Shown one piece after another: positions 1-6,117 of a stretch of DNA of 9,714 nucleotides. Made by a program: the position numbers and the translations under genes. Positions within the stretch are counted from its first letter, which is position 1. Every line of letters starts with the position of its first letter. The notes beneath the pieces are model-generated. The model saw only the letters and a list, made by a program, of their open reading frames with translations, had not been told where the DNA came from and searched no databases. The DNA comes from JAHFQJ01 sp046050125 (GTDB lineage Bacteria > Pseudomonadota > Gammaproteobacteria > Burkholderiales > Burkholderiaceae): NCBI GenBank assembly GCA_046050125.1, contig JBJOQB010000101.1, forward strand, positions 1 through 9,714, given 5' to 3'.

Positions 1-70
1 TCGACCATCGACCATCGACCATCGACCATCGACCATCGACCATCGACCATCGACCATCGACCATCGACCA
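1..70. repeat. Heptanucleotide tandem repeat (TCGACCA)x10, extending beyond the left edge
   Basis: Ten perfect, uninterrupted copies of TCGACCA fill bases 1-70, and the array is cut by the window edge, so its real length is unknown. Neither strand has a stop codon inside the array in any frame. On the plus strand all three frames give the same cyclic heptapeptide (R-P-S-T-I-D-H), only offset. After the array, frame 3 stops at once (TAG 72-74), frame 1 stops at TAG 118-120, and frame 2 stays open to 613. Copy number therefore decides whether the downstream ORF is translated from an upstream start. Perfect copies imply recent expansion or active slippage. It could instead be a passive minisatellite. 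Confidence 0.97.
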
Positions 71-613
71 GTAGCATTTACCCATCTAAAAACTTCCGAT
101 ACTACACAAAGGTATCTTAGTCAGTTTATGGGGCAAAGTTCATTAACATGTAATAGAAAAAGCCCTCGTACTTTATTTTATTCAAGTAGTTTTTTAGGTT
201 GCACAGGCATTTTATTAGTTGCTAAAAAGTCAAATGGAGATTTTGATATTAAATTGTTACATAAAGATGCAGTTCAAACAGGTAGTCGCTTTTTTAATAG
301 TGAGACTTTACCGCATTTATCCTCAATTCCTCAAAATGCTACTGTTGTAGTTTTTGTAGAAGGAGAGTATCAAAAAAATACAAAAGACATGTGGGAAATG
401 CTTCCAAATGATGCATCAACACAAGTTATTGCTAGAATTTCTAGGGCATTACCTCATCGAAAGATAATTGCAAAAGCGTATTCCAGTAATAAGGAATTAG
501 GAAAACCAAGTAATGCAATTGGTGTATTGTATGACCCTAAAGCAAATTCAGTTAAAGTTTACACTGATGGTTGTGAGGAAAATCCGTATAACCCAATTTT
601 AGAAATAAAGTAA
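2..613 (+). CDS. C-terminal part of an unrecognised protein fused in frame to the heptapeptide repeat (5'-partial)
   Basis: I do not recognise the family. The frame is open from the left edge through the repeat (about three R-P-S-T-I-D-H units) and about 20 further residues before the first ATG at 128, to the stop at 611-613. The codons between 71 and 127 look like ordinary coding sequence (VAFTHLKTSDTTQRYLSQF), so I prefer a start left of the window over ATG 128, which has no ribosome-binding site. From ATG 128 the fragment is 161 residues. It has a strand-rich stretch with FLGCTG (Cys at residue 25) followed by a hydrophobic strand, a polar turn and KLLHKD (His at 45). This spacing recalls the Cys/His arrangement of CNF1/BLF1/CheD-type deamidases, but that is speculative. 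No signal peptide or membrane segment is visible in this part. Expression would depend on repeat copy number. If only ATG 128 is used, the product is a small soluble protein. Confidence 0.6.
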   Translation, partial: RPSTIDHRPSTIDHRPSTIDHRPVAFTHLKTSDTTQRYLSQFMGQSSLTCNRKSPRTLFYSSSFLGCTGILLVAKKSNGDFDIKLLHKDAVQTGSRFFNSETLPHLSSIPQNATVVVFVEGEYQKNTKDMWEMLPNDASTQVIARISRALPHRKIIAKAYSSNKELGKPSNAIGVLYDPKANSVKVYTDGCEENPYNPILEIK

Positions 614-713
614 AAGCTAGTACATGTTTTTGCATAATTAGTAACTTTGGCTGTAAGTAAAATTGGTATTTATGCAAATATATAATTATTCTACAGCATT
701 TTATTATAGAGTA

Positions 714-722
714 TGCTATAAT
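714..722 (+). promoter_or_regulatory. Extended -10 promoter of rpoD
   Basis: TGCTATAAT at 714-722 is a perfect extended -10 element (TG-N-TATAAT). No convincing -35 hexamer lies 16-18 bases upstream, as is usual for extended -10 promoters. The predicted start near 729 gives a leader of about 28 nt before the rpoD ATG at 757. No Shine-Dalgarno sequence is visible in that leader (CAATTTTACTAATTGTGTGTT). No terminator is obvious between the stop at 613 and this promoter. Confidence 0.6.
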
Positions 723-756
723 GTAATACTATTTGCAATTTTACTAATTGTGTGTT

Positions 757-2772
757 ATGTCTCAAAAAAAACAATCAAAAAATACTCCTGATACCAGCAA
801 AAATTCTGTAGAGGATTTATCTCTTGAAGAATTAACTCCTTCTTTAGAGGATAAATCTAAAGCTAAAAAAGGAGCTAAAGATAAAAAATCAAAGGAAAGA
901 GCCTTATTTAAAGAATTTGGTTTAGGTAGTACGATTGATGTAAGCGAAGAAGAGCTTTTAGAAAGAAGACAAAAACTAAAAGACCTTATCAAGTTAGGTA
1001 AATCAAAAGGCTACTTAACTTATGCTGAAATTAATGACCATATACATGACGATTTAGCAGATAGCGACCATCTTGAATCATTAGTAACAGTATTAAATGA
1101 CCTTGGTATTAATGTATATGAGCAAGCTCCAGGGGTTGAAACGTTACTACTAAACGATACAGTAAATACAATTTCTACTGAAGAAGAGGCGGAAGAGGAA
1201 GCGGAAGCCGCACTTTCAACTGTTGATTCTGAATTTGGTAGAACAACTGACCCAGTACGTTTATATATGCGTGAAATGGGTAATATTGACCTGTTAAGTC
1301 GTGAAGGCGAGATTGAAATTGCTAAGCGTATTGAACATGGTTTAAAAGAAATGATGATGGCGATTTCTGCTAGTCCAATTACTATTCAAGAAATTATTAC
1401 TTTAGGTGATAAAATTAAATCAGCTGAATTTTTAGTTGACGAAGTAATTGATGGTTTAGTAGATTTAGCTACTGATGCTGATTTTATTGAAGATGAATTT
1501 GAGATTTCTGAAGAAGATGATTCTAGTAATGCCGATAATAGCACAGAATCAACTCAATTAGAGATTTTAAAAACAGCTGCATTAGGTAAATTTGCTGATA
1601 TAACATCAAGTTATAAAAAGATGCTTAAAGCTATCGAAAAAGATGGCTATGGTTCAAAAGCATACATAAAAGCACAAACAGCAATACAAGAACAATTAAT
1701 TACATTACGTTTTACGGCAAGAGTAGTTGAAAAATTATGCGATACAATCCGTAATCAACTGGAAGAAATTCGTAAGCAAGAACGTAATATATTAAAAATT
1801 TGCGTTGATAAATGTGGCATGTCAAAAGAGTTGTTTATTAAAACTTTTATTGGCAATGAAACAAATTTAGAGTGGCTAAAGCAGTTTGAAACAAATGCTA
1901 CTTTATATGCAAATTTAAGCAGACACGCACCATCAATCTATGAATTACAAAATAAATTGATTGCATTACAAGCTTATGTAATGGTGCCACTGCCAATATT
2001 AAAAGAAATAAATAAAAAAATGACTGAAGGCGAGAGACATGCTCGCAAAGCTAAACGTGAAATGATTGAAGCCAATTTACGTTTAGTAATATCTATCGCC
2101 AAAAAGTATACAAACCGTGGTTTACAATTCTTAGATTTAATCCAAGAAGGTAATATTGGTTTGATGAAATCAGTAGATAAATTTGAATACCGCAGAGGTT
2201 ATAAGTTTTCAACATATGCTACATGGTGGATAAGGCAGGCTATTACTCGTTCGATTGCTGACCAAGCACGCACGATACGTATCCCTGTGCATATGATAGA
2301 AACAATTAATAAAATGAATCGTATGTCGAGACAGATTTTACAAGAAACAGGTATTGAACCAGATGCAACAATGTTAGCTGCACGCATGGGCATACCTGAA
2401 GATAAAGTACGTAAAATCATGAAGATTTCCAAAGAGCCTGTTTCTATGGAAACTCCAATTGGTGATGATGAGGATTCTCATTTGGGCGATTTCATTGAGG
2501 ATACATATACCACAAGCCCGCTTGATGCAGCAACATTATCAGAATTACGCAAAGCCGTACAAAATGTGTTGCAATCAATTCCACAGCGTGAAGCTAAGGT
2601 ATTAAAAACTAGGTTGGGTATAGATATGTCTATGGACCATACCTTAGAAGAAGTAGGCAGACAATTCAATGTAACACGTGAGCGTATTCGCCAGATTGAA
2701 GCAAAAGGCTTGAAAAAGCTACAGCATCATTCAAGGGCTGATAAGTTACGTTCTTTCTTTGAAGAAGAATAG
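757..2772 (+). CDS. rpoD: RNA polymerase primary sigma factor (sigma-70, RpoD)
   Basis: This is the housekeeping sigma factor that directs core RNA polymerase to -10/-35 promoters. I start it at ATG 757 (MSQKKQS, 671 residues) rather than TTG 748, because the ATG gives the usual short N-terminus and follows the extended -10 promoter at a normal distance. A lysine-rich N-terminal tail is followed by region 1.1 (about 65-130; GYLTYAEINDH), an acidic linker, region 1.2 (about 163-200; DPVRLYMREMG), a long non-conserved region with an acidic patch (about 205-415), regions 2.1-2.4 (about 430-513; EANLRLVISIAKKY, FLDLIQEGNIGLMKSVDKFEY, then YKFSTYATWWIRQAITR), region 3, and region 4.2 (about 628-660; TLEEVGRQFNVTRERIRQIE). 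It ends in LRSFFEEE. All key elements are intact. The EAEAALSTVDSEFGRTTDP stretch is typical of betaproteobacteria. The dnaG primase gene, its common upstream partner, is not adjacent. Confidence 0.98.
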   Translation: MSQKKQSKNTPDTSKNSVEDLSLEELTPSLEDKSKAKKGAKDKKSKERALFKEFGLGSTIDVSEEELLERRQKLKDLIKLGKSKGYLTYAEINDHIHDDLADSDHLESLVTVLNDLGINVYEQAPGVETLLLNDTVNTISTEEEAEEEAEAALSTVDSEFGRTTDPVRLYMREMGNIDLLSREGEIEIAKRIEHGLKEMMMAISASPITIQEIITLGDKIKSAEFLVDEVIDGLVDLATDADFIEDEFEISEEDDSSNADNSTESTQLEILKTAALGKFADITSSYKKMLKAIEKDGYGSKAYIKAQTAIQEQLITLRFTARVVEKLCDTIRNQLEEIRKQERNILKICVDKCGMSKELFIKTFIGNETNLEWLKQFETNATLYANLSRHAPSIYELQNKLIALQAYVMVPLPILKEINKKMTEGERHARKAKREMIEANLRLVISIAKKYTNRGLQFLDLIQEGNIGLMKSVDKFEYRRGYKFSTYATWWIRQAITRSIADQARTIRIPVHMIETINKMNRMSRQILQETGIEPDATMLAARMGIPEDKVRKIMKISKEPVSMETPIGDDEDSHLGDFIEDTYTTSPLDAATLSELRKAVQNVLQSIPQREAKVLKTRLGIDMSMDHTLEEVGRQFNVTRERIRQIEAKGLKKLQHHSRADKLRSFFEEE

Positions 2773-2773
2773 C

Positions 2774-2800
2774 ATAGCTAATTTATAAGAATTTAGCTAT
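2774..2800 (+). terminator. AT-rich hairpin just after rpoD
   Basis: One base after the rpoD stop, ATAGCTAA (2774-2781) and TTAGCTAT (2793-2800) form a perfect 8-bp inverted repeat with an 11-nt loop. It is not followed by a clear U-run (ATACTTTATATAAT), so it is a weak terminator or an mRNA 3'-end structure rather than a canonical intrinsic terminator. Confidence 0.4.
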
Positions 2801-2873
2801 ATACTTTATATAATGTTATATTATTAAATTAATCATTATTGTTAATCATATAACTGTAAGTTTGGTATGACTA

Positions 2874-2908
2874 TGTACAAAAAAGCAATAATTGCAGTAT
2901 AATTATTG
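2874..2908 (+). promoter_or_regulatory. Probable rpsP promoter overlapped by an 8-bp inverted repeat
   Basis: TGTACA (2874-2879, 4 of 6 to TTGACA) and TATAAT (2898-2903) are separated by 18 nt and would start transcription about 45 nt before the rpsP ATG. CAATAATT (2886-2893) and AATTATTG (2901-2908) form a perfect inverted repeat with a 7-nt spacer that covers the -10 box, a geometry compatible with an operator. In such AT-rich DNA it may be chance. The rest of the 181-nt gap between rpoD and rpsP shows no gene. Confidence 0.4.
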
Positions 2909-2953
2909 TTTATATTGAACAAGCAGTTTTTTTAAAATTGTAAAAGGATAGAA

Positions 2954-3205
2954 ATGGTTGTAATTCGTTTAAAGCGTGGCGGTAGTAAAAAACGCCCATT
3001 TTATTTTATCGTAGCGATGGATAAACGTAGTCGCCGTGATGGTGGACATTTAGAAGTGTTAGGTTTTTATAACCCAACTCCATTTGGTGCACAACAAAAA
3101 ATTGAAATTAAAAACCCAGATGCTGTTAAAGCATGGTTAGGAAACGGTGCTCAAGTTACTGAAACTGTTGCTCGTTTATTAAAAGAAGCTAAATTTGCTG
3201 CTTAA
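2954..3205 (+). CDS. rpsP: 30S ribosomal protein S16
   Basis: S16 is a small ribosomal-subunit protein needed for 30S assembly. The 83-residue product has the normal length and the family core: MVVIRL-RGGSKKRPFY at the N-terminus, the basic stretch DKRSRRDG, GFYNP, and a C-terminal helix (WLGNGAQVTETVARLLKEA). The ATG at 2954 has a clear ribosome-binding site, AAAGGA at 2943-2948, five bases upstream. This is one of the few strong ones in the window. In most proteobacteria rpsP heads an rpsP-rimM-trmD-rplS operon. Here it is followed by a terminator and the convergent dnaQ gene, so it appears to be monocistronic. Confidence 0.97.
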   Translation: MVVIRLKRGGSKKRPFYFIVAMDKRSRRDGGHLEVLGFYNPTPFGAQQKIEIKNPDAVKAWLGNGAQVTETVARLLKEAKFAA

Positions 3206-3224
3206 TTGTGCAAATATAGTTGAT

Positions 3225-3294
3225 AAAAATACCCCATTAATAATTAAATCTAGTTAAACTAATTTACCTAGTATTTATTTGCTTGGGGTTTTTT
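3225..3294. terminator. Bidirectional terminator between rpsP and dnaQ
   Basis: The left arm AAAAATACCCC (3225-3235) can pair with GGGGTTTTTT (3285-3294). Transcribed rightward the structure ends in GGGG plus six Ts, and leftward it ends in GGGGTATTTTT, so it can serve both convergent genes. The 49-nt interior contains its own AT-rich stem (TAAAT/ATTTA and TAGTT/AACTA around 3245-3266), which would close the long loop. Confidence 0.6.
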
Positions 3295-3329
3295 GCTTTC
3301 TATGCTTAATATACGCTTTAATTTGATTT

Positions 3330-4010
3330 TTACCAAGAACTTATTTTAAATTTTTGTAAAAGCCTTTCGTGTTCGTTTAGTTCTTCAGCTTTTGCGTTTA
3401 GCACTATTCCATTATCATGTACATTTGCTATTTGAAGTTCTTCTTTATTTCCTGATGTGCTGTTTGATGATGTGTTTGATGCTAGTAAATCATCTTGCCC
3501 CCTTGTCATTGCTAGCCAAACTTTTGCAAGTAATGTGCAGTCAAGTAAAGCTCCGTGATATTCCCTGTTACTGCGGTCTATTTCCAATCTATCACATAAT
3601 GCATCAAGTGAGTTTTTTCGCCCTGGATAAAGTGTGCGTGCTTCCTTTAATGAATCTATGACTTGATAAACATAGCTATTAAATGGCATTAAATTGAGGC
3701 GAGCTAATTCTGCATCTAAAAATCCTACATCAAAGCTTGCATTATGAATTATTACAGTGCTACCTTTTATATACTCTATAAATTGTTGGGCTTTTTCTTT
3801 AAATAATGGCTTACCCACCAAAAATTCATTAGTAATGCCGTGAATGTTAATTGCTTCTTGCGGTACTGTTCTTTCGGGGTGAAGGTATTCATGAAATGTG
3901 TTGGTGCTAAGATTGCGTTCATTCATTTCAATGCAACCGATTTCAATTATTCTGTCGCCATTTTTTGGGTCTAGCCCTGTAGTTTCTGTATCAAGGAAGA
4001 TGTAACGCAT
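3330..4010 (-). CDS. dnaQ: DNA polymerase III epsilon subunit (3'-5' proofreading exonuclease)
   Basis: Epsilon removes misincorporated bases within the Pol III core, bound between the alpha polymerase and the beta clamp. The 226-residue protein shows the DEDDh exonuclease motifs: Exo I DTETTG (D7, E9), Exo II HNASFD (D94), and Exo III HGALLD (H152, D157). QDDLLA at 172-177 sits where the epsilon clamp-binding motif occurs. A polar, Ser/Asn-rich linker (about 178-190) leads to a short C-terminal helix (LNEHERLLQKF) placed like the alpha-binding segment of E. coli epsilon. The protein is slightly shorter than the 243-residue E. coli one. The ATG at 4008-4010 has no visible Shine-Dalgarno. The gene is convergent with rpsP and divergent from the TPR gene. 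The frequent neighbour rnhA is absent. Confidence 0.95.
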   Translation of the reverse strand: MRYIFLDTETTGLDPKNGDRIIEIGCIEMNERNLSTNTFHEYLHPERTVPQEAINIHGITNEFLVGKPLFKEKAQQFIEYIKGSTVIIHNASFDVGFLDAELARLNLMPFNSYVYQVIDSLKEARTLYPGRKNSLDALCDRLEIDRSNREYHGALLDCTLLAKVWLAMTRGQDDLLASNTSSNSTSGNKEELQIANVHDNGIVLNAKAEELNEHERLLQKFKISSW

Positions 4011-4020
4011 GATTTTTTAT

Positions 4021-4070
4021 TTGGTATAAGCTTTGTGTTGTACTATAGTTTACTATAGTTGGGGTGTGAT
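4021..4070. promoter_or_regulatory. Divergent promoter region with tandem ACTATAGT palindromes (dnaQ / TPR gene)
   Basis: TACTATAGTT occurs twice in perfect tandem (4041-4050, 4051-4060). The core ACTATAGT is itself a palindrome, so each copy presents TATAGT (5 of 6 to the -10 consensus) on both strands. Rightward, TTGGTA (4021-4026), a 17-nt spacer and TATAGT (4044-4049) form a plausible promoter for the TPR gene. Leftward, ATCACA (complement of 4065-4070), 17 nt and TATAGT (complement of 4042-4047) could drive dnaQ. The copies are 10 bp apart, about one helical turn, so they could also be a tandem protein-binding site. Confidence 0.45.
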
Positions 4071-4110
4071 TTTCTAGATTGTTTTTTAAGTCAGTTATTT
4101 TGGAGATAAA

Positions 4111-5058
4111 ATGCAGATAATAAATAGTTATAAAAAAGTTTGGATTTGCTTATTTTTATGTGTAAGTAATATTTGTTTTGCTTCGCAAGCTGAATTTGAT
4201 GCTTATGTTGAGCAAGCTAATTTAAATAGTTTTGATGAGAAAACATATGCTAAAGCAGAAAAATTATATAAAGAGGCTATAAGAGTAGCAGAGAAAGATA
4301 GTAATATGTTAAATGTGAGTTTAGCTACAACTGGTTTAGCTCGTTTATTCCAGTATCAAAAAAATTATGAATTAGCAGAGAGTCTTTATAAAAAAGCTTT
4401 AGATATTAATCAAAGATATTTAGGGGAAAATAATCAAATTATAGTAATATCAATATATTATTTAGCTGATTTATATGATGAACAGAAAAAATATGATTTG
4501 GCTGAATCTTTATACATAAAAGCCTGTAAACTTAATGAAAAATATTTAGGTATGAATCATTCCAATACATTACAAGCATTAAAAAAATTAGCTTATTTTT
4601 ACTGGAAATTAGATAAATATGAGTTAGCAGAAAATGTGCATAAAAATATTTTAGATATTAAAGGATTAAATAGTGAAGATACAGCATGGACACTATATCA
4701 ATTGGCTATTTTATACGATAGGCAAGCTAAATACGATTTAGCTGAATCTTTATATAAAAAAGTATTAAATATTTACGAGGATTTATATGTTTCGCAAAAA
4801 TCTTCATTGACATACTTATTATTAACATTTAATGATTTAGCAAGCTTTTATGAGAAACAAGGAAGATATGATTTAGCAGAAAATTTATATAAAAAAGCTT
4901 TGAAAATTGAGGAAGAGTCTGGAAAATCTGGAGAAGCTTGGATTCCAGTGACCTTAGATAGCTTAGCTTTATTATATGATAAACAAGGAAAATATGAATT
5001 ATCCAAACCTTTATACGAAAAAAGCAAAATTATTAAAATTAGAGTTTTTGGTAAATAA
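4111..5058 (+). CDS. Exported tetratricopeptide-repeat protein, kinesin-light-chain type
   Basis: The 315-residue product starts with a likely Sec signal peptide: KK at 8-9, a hydrophobic core at 10-23, and a probable cleavage after CFA (24/25). LFLC and NIC do not fit a lipobox, so I expect a soluble periplasmic or secreted protein. From residue 46 to the end there are six full repeats and one partial repeat of about 42 residues. They begin at Y46, Y86, Y128, Y170, Y208, Y253 and Y295 with the signature Y-D/E-L-A-E-x-L-Y-K-K-A-L, the long-helix TPR form of kinesin light chain-like proteins. Such repeats bind proteins; no catalytic domain is present and the partner is unknown. The last repeat breaks off at RVFGK, so the 3' end may be truncated. 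GGAG at 4102-4105 precedes the ATG by five bases. The next gene starts 54 bp downstream on the same strand, without clear functional linkage. Confidence 0.85.
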   Translation: MQIINSYKKVWICLFLCVSNICFASQAEFDAYVEQANLNSFDEKTYAKAEKLYKEAIRVAEKDSNMLNVSLATTGLARLFQYQKNYELAESLYKKALDINQRYLGENNQIIVISIYYLADLYDEQKKYDLAESLYIKACKLNEKYLGMNHSNTLQALKKLAYFYWKLDKYELAENVHKNILDIKGLNSEDTAWTLYQLAILYDRQAKYDLAESLYKKVLNIYEDLYVSQKSSLTYLLLTFNDLASFYEKQGRYDLAENLYKKALKIEEESGKSGEAWIPVTLDSLALLYDKQGKYELSKPLYEKSKIIKIRVFGK

Positions 5059-5074
5059 TACAAATTAACCATTA

Positions 5075-5083
5075 TGATATAAT
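5075..5083 (+). promoter_or_regulatory. Extended -10 element upstream of the Rpn gene
   Basis: TGATATAAT at 5075-5083 matches the extended -10 consensus exactly. Initiation near 5090 leaves a leader of roughly 23 nt before ATG 5113. No good -35 box and no Shine-Dalgarno are present. A second TATAAT at 5096-5101 is probably too close to the ATG to matter. Confidence 0.45.
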
Positions 5084-5112
5084 CAAATCTGACTATATAA
5101 TCTATATTAAAT

Positions 5113-6039
5113 ATGAAACTCCTAAACCCAATCTATGATGCTTCATTTAAGCATTTAATGCAAGATACACGAGTAGCGAGATTCTTTTTATCTATTCTTT
5201 TGGATAAAGATATAGAGGTAGATAGTTTTCAGCCACAAGAAATTACTTTACGTAATGAAGAAAGAAATACAGGCTATTCAACCCCAAGAATGGATTTTAT
5301 CGCAACAATAATTGAGGAAAATGGCAGAAAAAGAAAAGTGCTAATTGAATTGCAACAGTGCTTTTATAAAAATGATATAACAAGATTTAGAAGTTATTTG
5401 GGCAAGAACTATATGACTCAAGACACTTCAAATAATCAAAAGCAAGATTTAGAAATAATTGCAATTTATATACTAGGATTTAAATTAAACATACCTGTAG
5501 CAGTAGTTAAAACATCAACACAATTAATTGATGCAAGTACAAAACAGCCATTAGATGCAAAAACTGATGATGAAGAATTTATACGACAATTACATCATGA
5601 ATCTATATTTATTGATACCACAAAATTAAGTACAAAGTTACAAAGCAAAATTGATAAACTATTGGCTATATTTAATCCTGAGTATAGAGATAAAAATAAG
5701 CCAACGATAACCTTGCCAGATAGCATTGTCTCAGATTTAAAGCAATTAGCAACGACAAAAGAACAGGAAAATATAGTCATCAAAAAATTAGAAGATGCAC
5801 TATGTGATGAAGATATACTGTATGCAATTGACCAACAAGAGAAATTCATGGACGGTTTGAAGTATGAAAAAGATATTAGTAGGGAAGAAGGAAAGGCAGA
5901 GGGCAAAGCAGAAGGAAAGGCTGAAGGTAAACTTGAGGAAAAAAGACAAATTGCTAAAACTATGAAATTGCTTAATATAAGCTATGATTTGATTATGCAG
6001 GCTACAGGTTTAAGTTATGATGATGTAAATGAAATTTGA
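5113..6039 (+). CDS. Rpn family recombination-promoting nuclease / putative transposase (PD-(D/E)XK)
   Basis: This 308-residue protein has the layout of the Rpn (PDDEXK_2, 'putative transposase or invertase') family. The N-terminus (NPIYDASFKHLM) resembles the family's entry motif. The nuclease core shows D61 (PRMDFIATI) and E79-x-Q81 (VLIELQ), the ExQ variant of the PD-(D/E)XK signature. A middle region of unclear role follows. The C-terminal end has a Glu/Gly/Lys/Ala repeat (about 259-274) and a short helical domain (about 278-308; IAKTMKLLNISYDLIMQATGLSYDDV). E. coli Rpn proteins are DNA endonucleases that promote RecA-independent recombination, and their toxicity is reported to be held back by a small protein made from the 3' end of the same gene. 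The core is intact, so it may be active. There is no transposase partner, terminal inverted repeat or clear target duplication, so calling it a mobile element is not supported. The start ATG lacks a Shine-Dalgarno. Confidence 0.88.
   Translation: MKLLNPIYDASFKHLMQDTRVARFFLSILLDKDIEVDSFQPQEITLRNEERNTGYSTPRMDFIATIIEENGRKRKVLIELQQCFYKNDITRFRSYLGKNYMTQDTSNNQKQDLEIIAIYILGFKLNIPVAVVKTSTQLIDASTKQPLDAKTDDEEFIRQLHHESIFIDTTKLSTKLQSKIDKLLAIFNPEYRDKNKPTITLPDSIVSDLKQLATTKEQENIVIKKLEDALCDEDILYAIDQQEKFMDGLKYEKDISREEGKAEGKAEGKAEGKLEEKRQIAKTMKLLNISYDLIMQATGLSYDDVNEI
5848..6039 (+). CDS. Possible internal in-frame small protein (RpnS-like) within the Rpn gene
   Basis: ATG 5848 (Met246 of the nuclease) is preceded by a weak AGAG ribosome-binding site (5838-5841, six bases away). 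It would give a 63-residue product made of the EGKA repeat and the C-terminal helical domain. In E. coli rpn genes, a comparable internal product is reported to act as antitoxin to the full-length protein. Here a TATACT lies at 5814-5819 without a good -35 box. The existence of this product is inference from family knowledge and position. Confidence 0.25.
   Translation: MDGLKYEKDISREEGKAEGKAEGKAEGKLEEKRQIAKTMKLLNISYDLIMQATGLSYDDVNEI
5887..5934 (+). repeat. In-frame 12-bp repeat encoding (E-G-K-A) units in the Rpn gene
   Basis: Four degenerate 12-bp units (GAAGGAAAGGCA-like) encode EGKA three times and then EGKL. The unit is a multiple of three, so expansion or loss changes linker length without shifting the frame, unlike the heptamer array at 1-70. 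Variable Gly/Glu/Lys linkers before the C-terminal domain are common in Rpn proteins. Confidence 0.85.
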
Positions 6040-6057
6040 TAATTTAAATGTAAGGCG

Positions 6058-6109
6058 TAAAATGTAAAATGGAGATATTATCTCCATTGGTGATATCTAA
6101 AATGTAAAA
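6058..6109. terminator. 21-bp palindrome flanked by 12-bp direct repeats, between Rpn and kbl
   Basis: AATGGAGATA (6068-6077), one T, and TATCTCCATT (6079-6088) form a perfect 10-bp stem. It lies 28 bases after the Rpn stop and 29 bases after the convergent kbl stop. Leftward (kbl) transcripts would read a T-rich stretch after the stem (TTTTACATTTTA). Rightward there is no T-run, so termination is more convincing for kbl. The sequence TAAAATGTAAAA occurs on both sides (6058-6069 and 6098-6109), 40 bp apart. Confidence 0.55.
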
Positions 6110-6117
6110 GTTGATAC

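Noticed and set aside
1..70. CRISPR array
   Set aside because: The units are only 7 bp and have no spacers. It is a simple tandem repeat.
748..756. TTG start for rpoD three codons upstream of ATG 757
   Set aside because: The ATG gives the usual short RpoD N-terminus, and the TTG has no supporting ribosome-binding site.
4111..4182. Lipoprotein signal on the TPR protein
   Set aside because: No cysteine in the signal region is preceded by a lipobox (LFLC and SNIC do not fit). A signal peptidase I site after CFA is better.
5595..5906. Minus-strand open frame opposite the Rpn gene
   Set aside because: It is Ser/Phe-rich antisense translation of AT-rich coding DNA, with no promoter or ribosome-binding site.
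5113..6039. Insertion sequence or transposon at the Rpn gene
   Set aside because: Despite the family name 'putative transposase', there are no terminal inverted repeats or target-site duplications directly bounding the gene.
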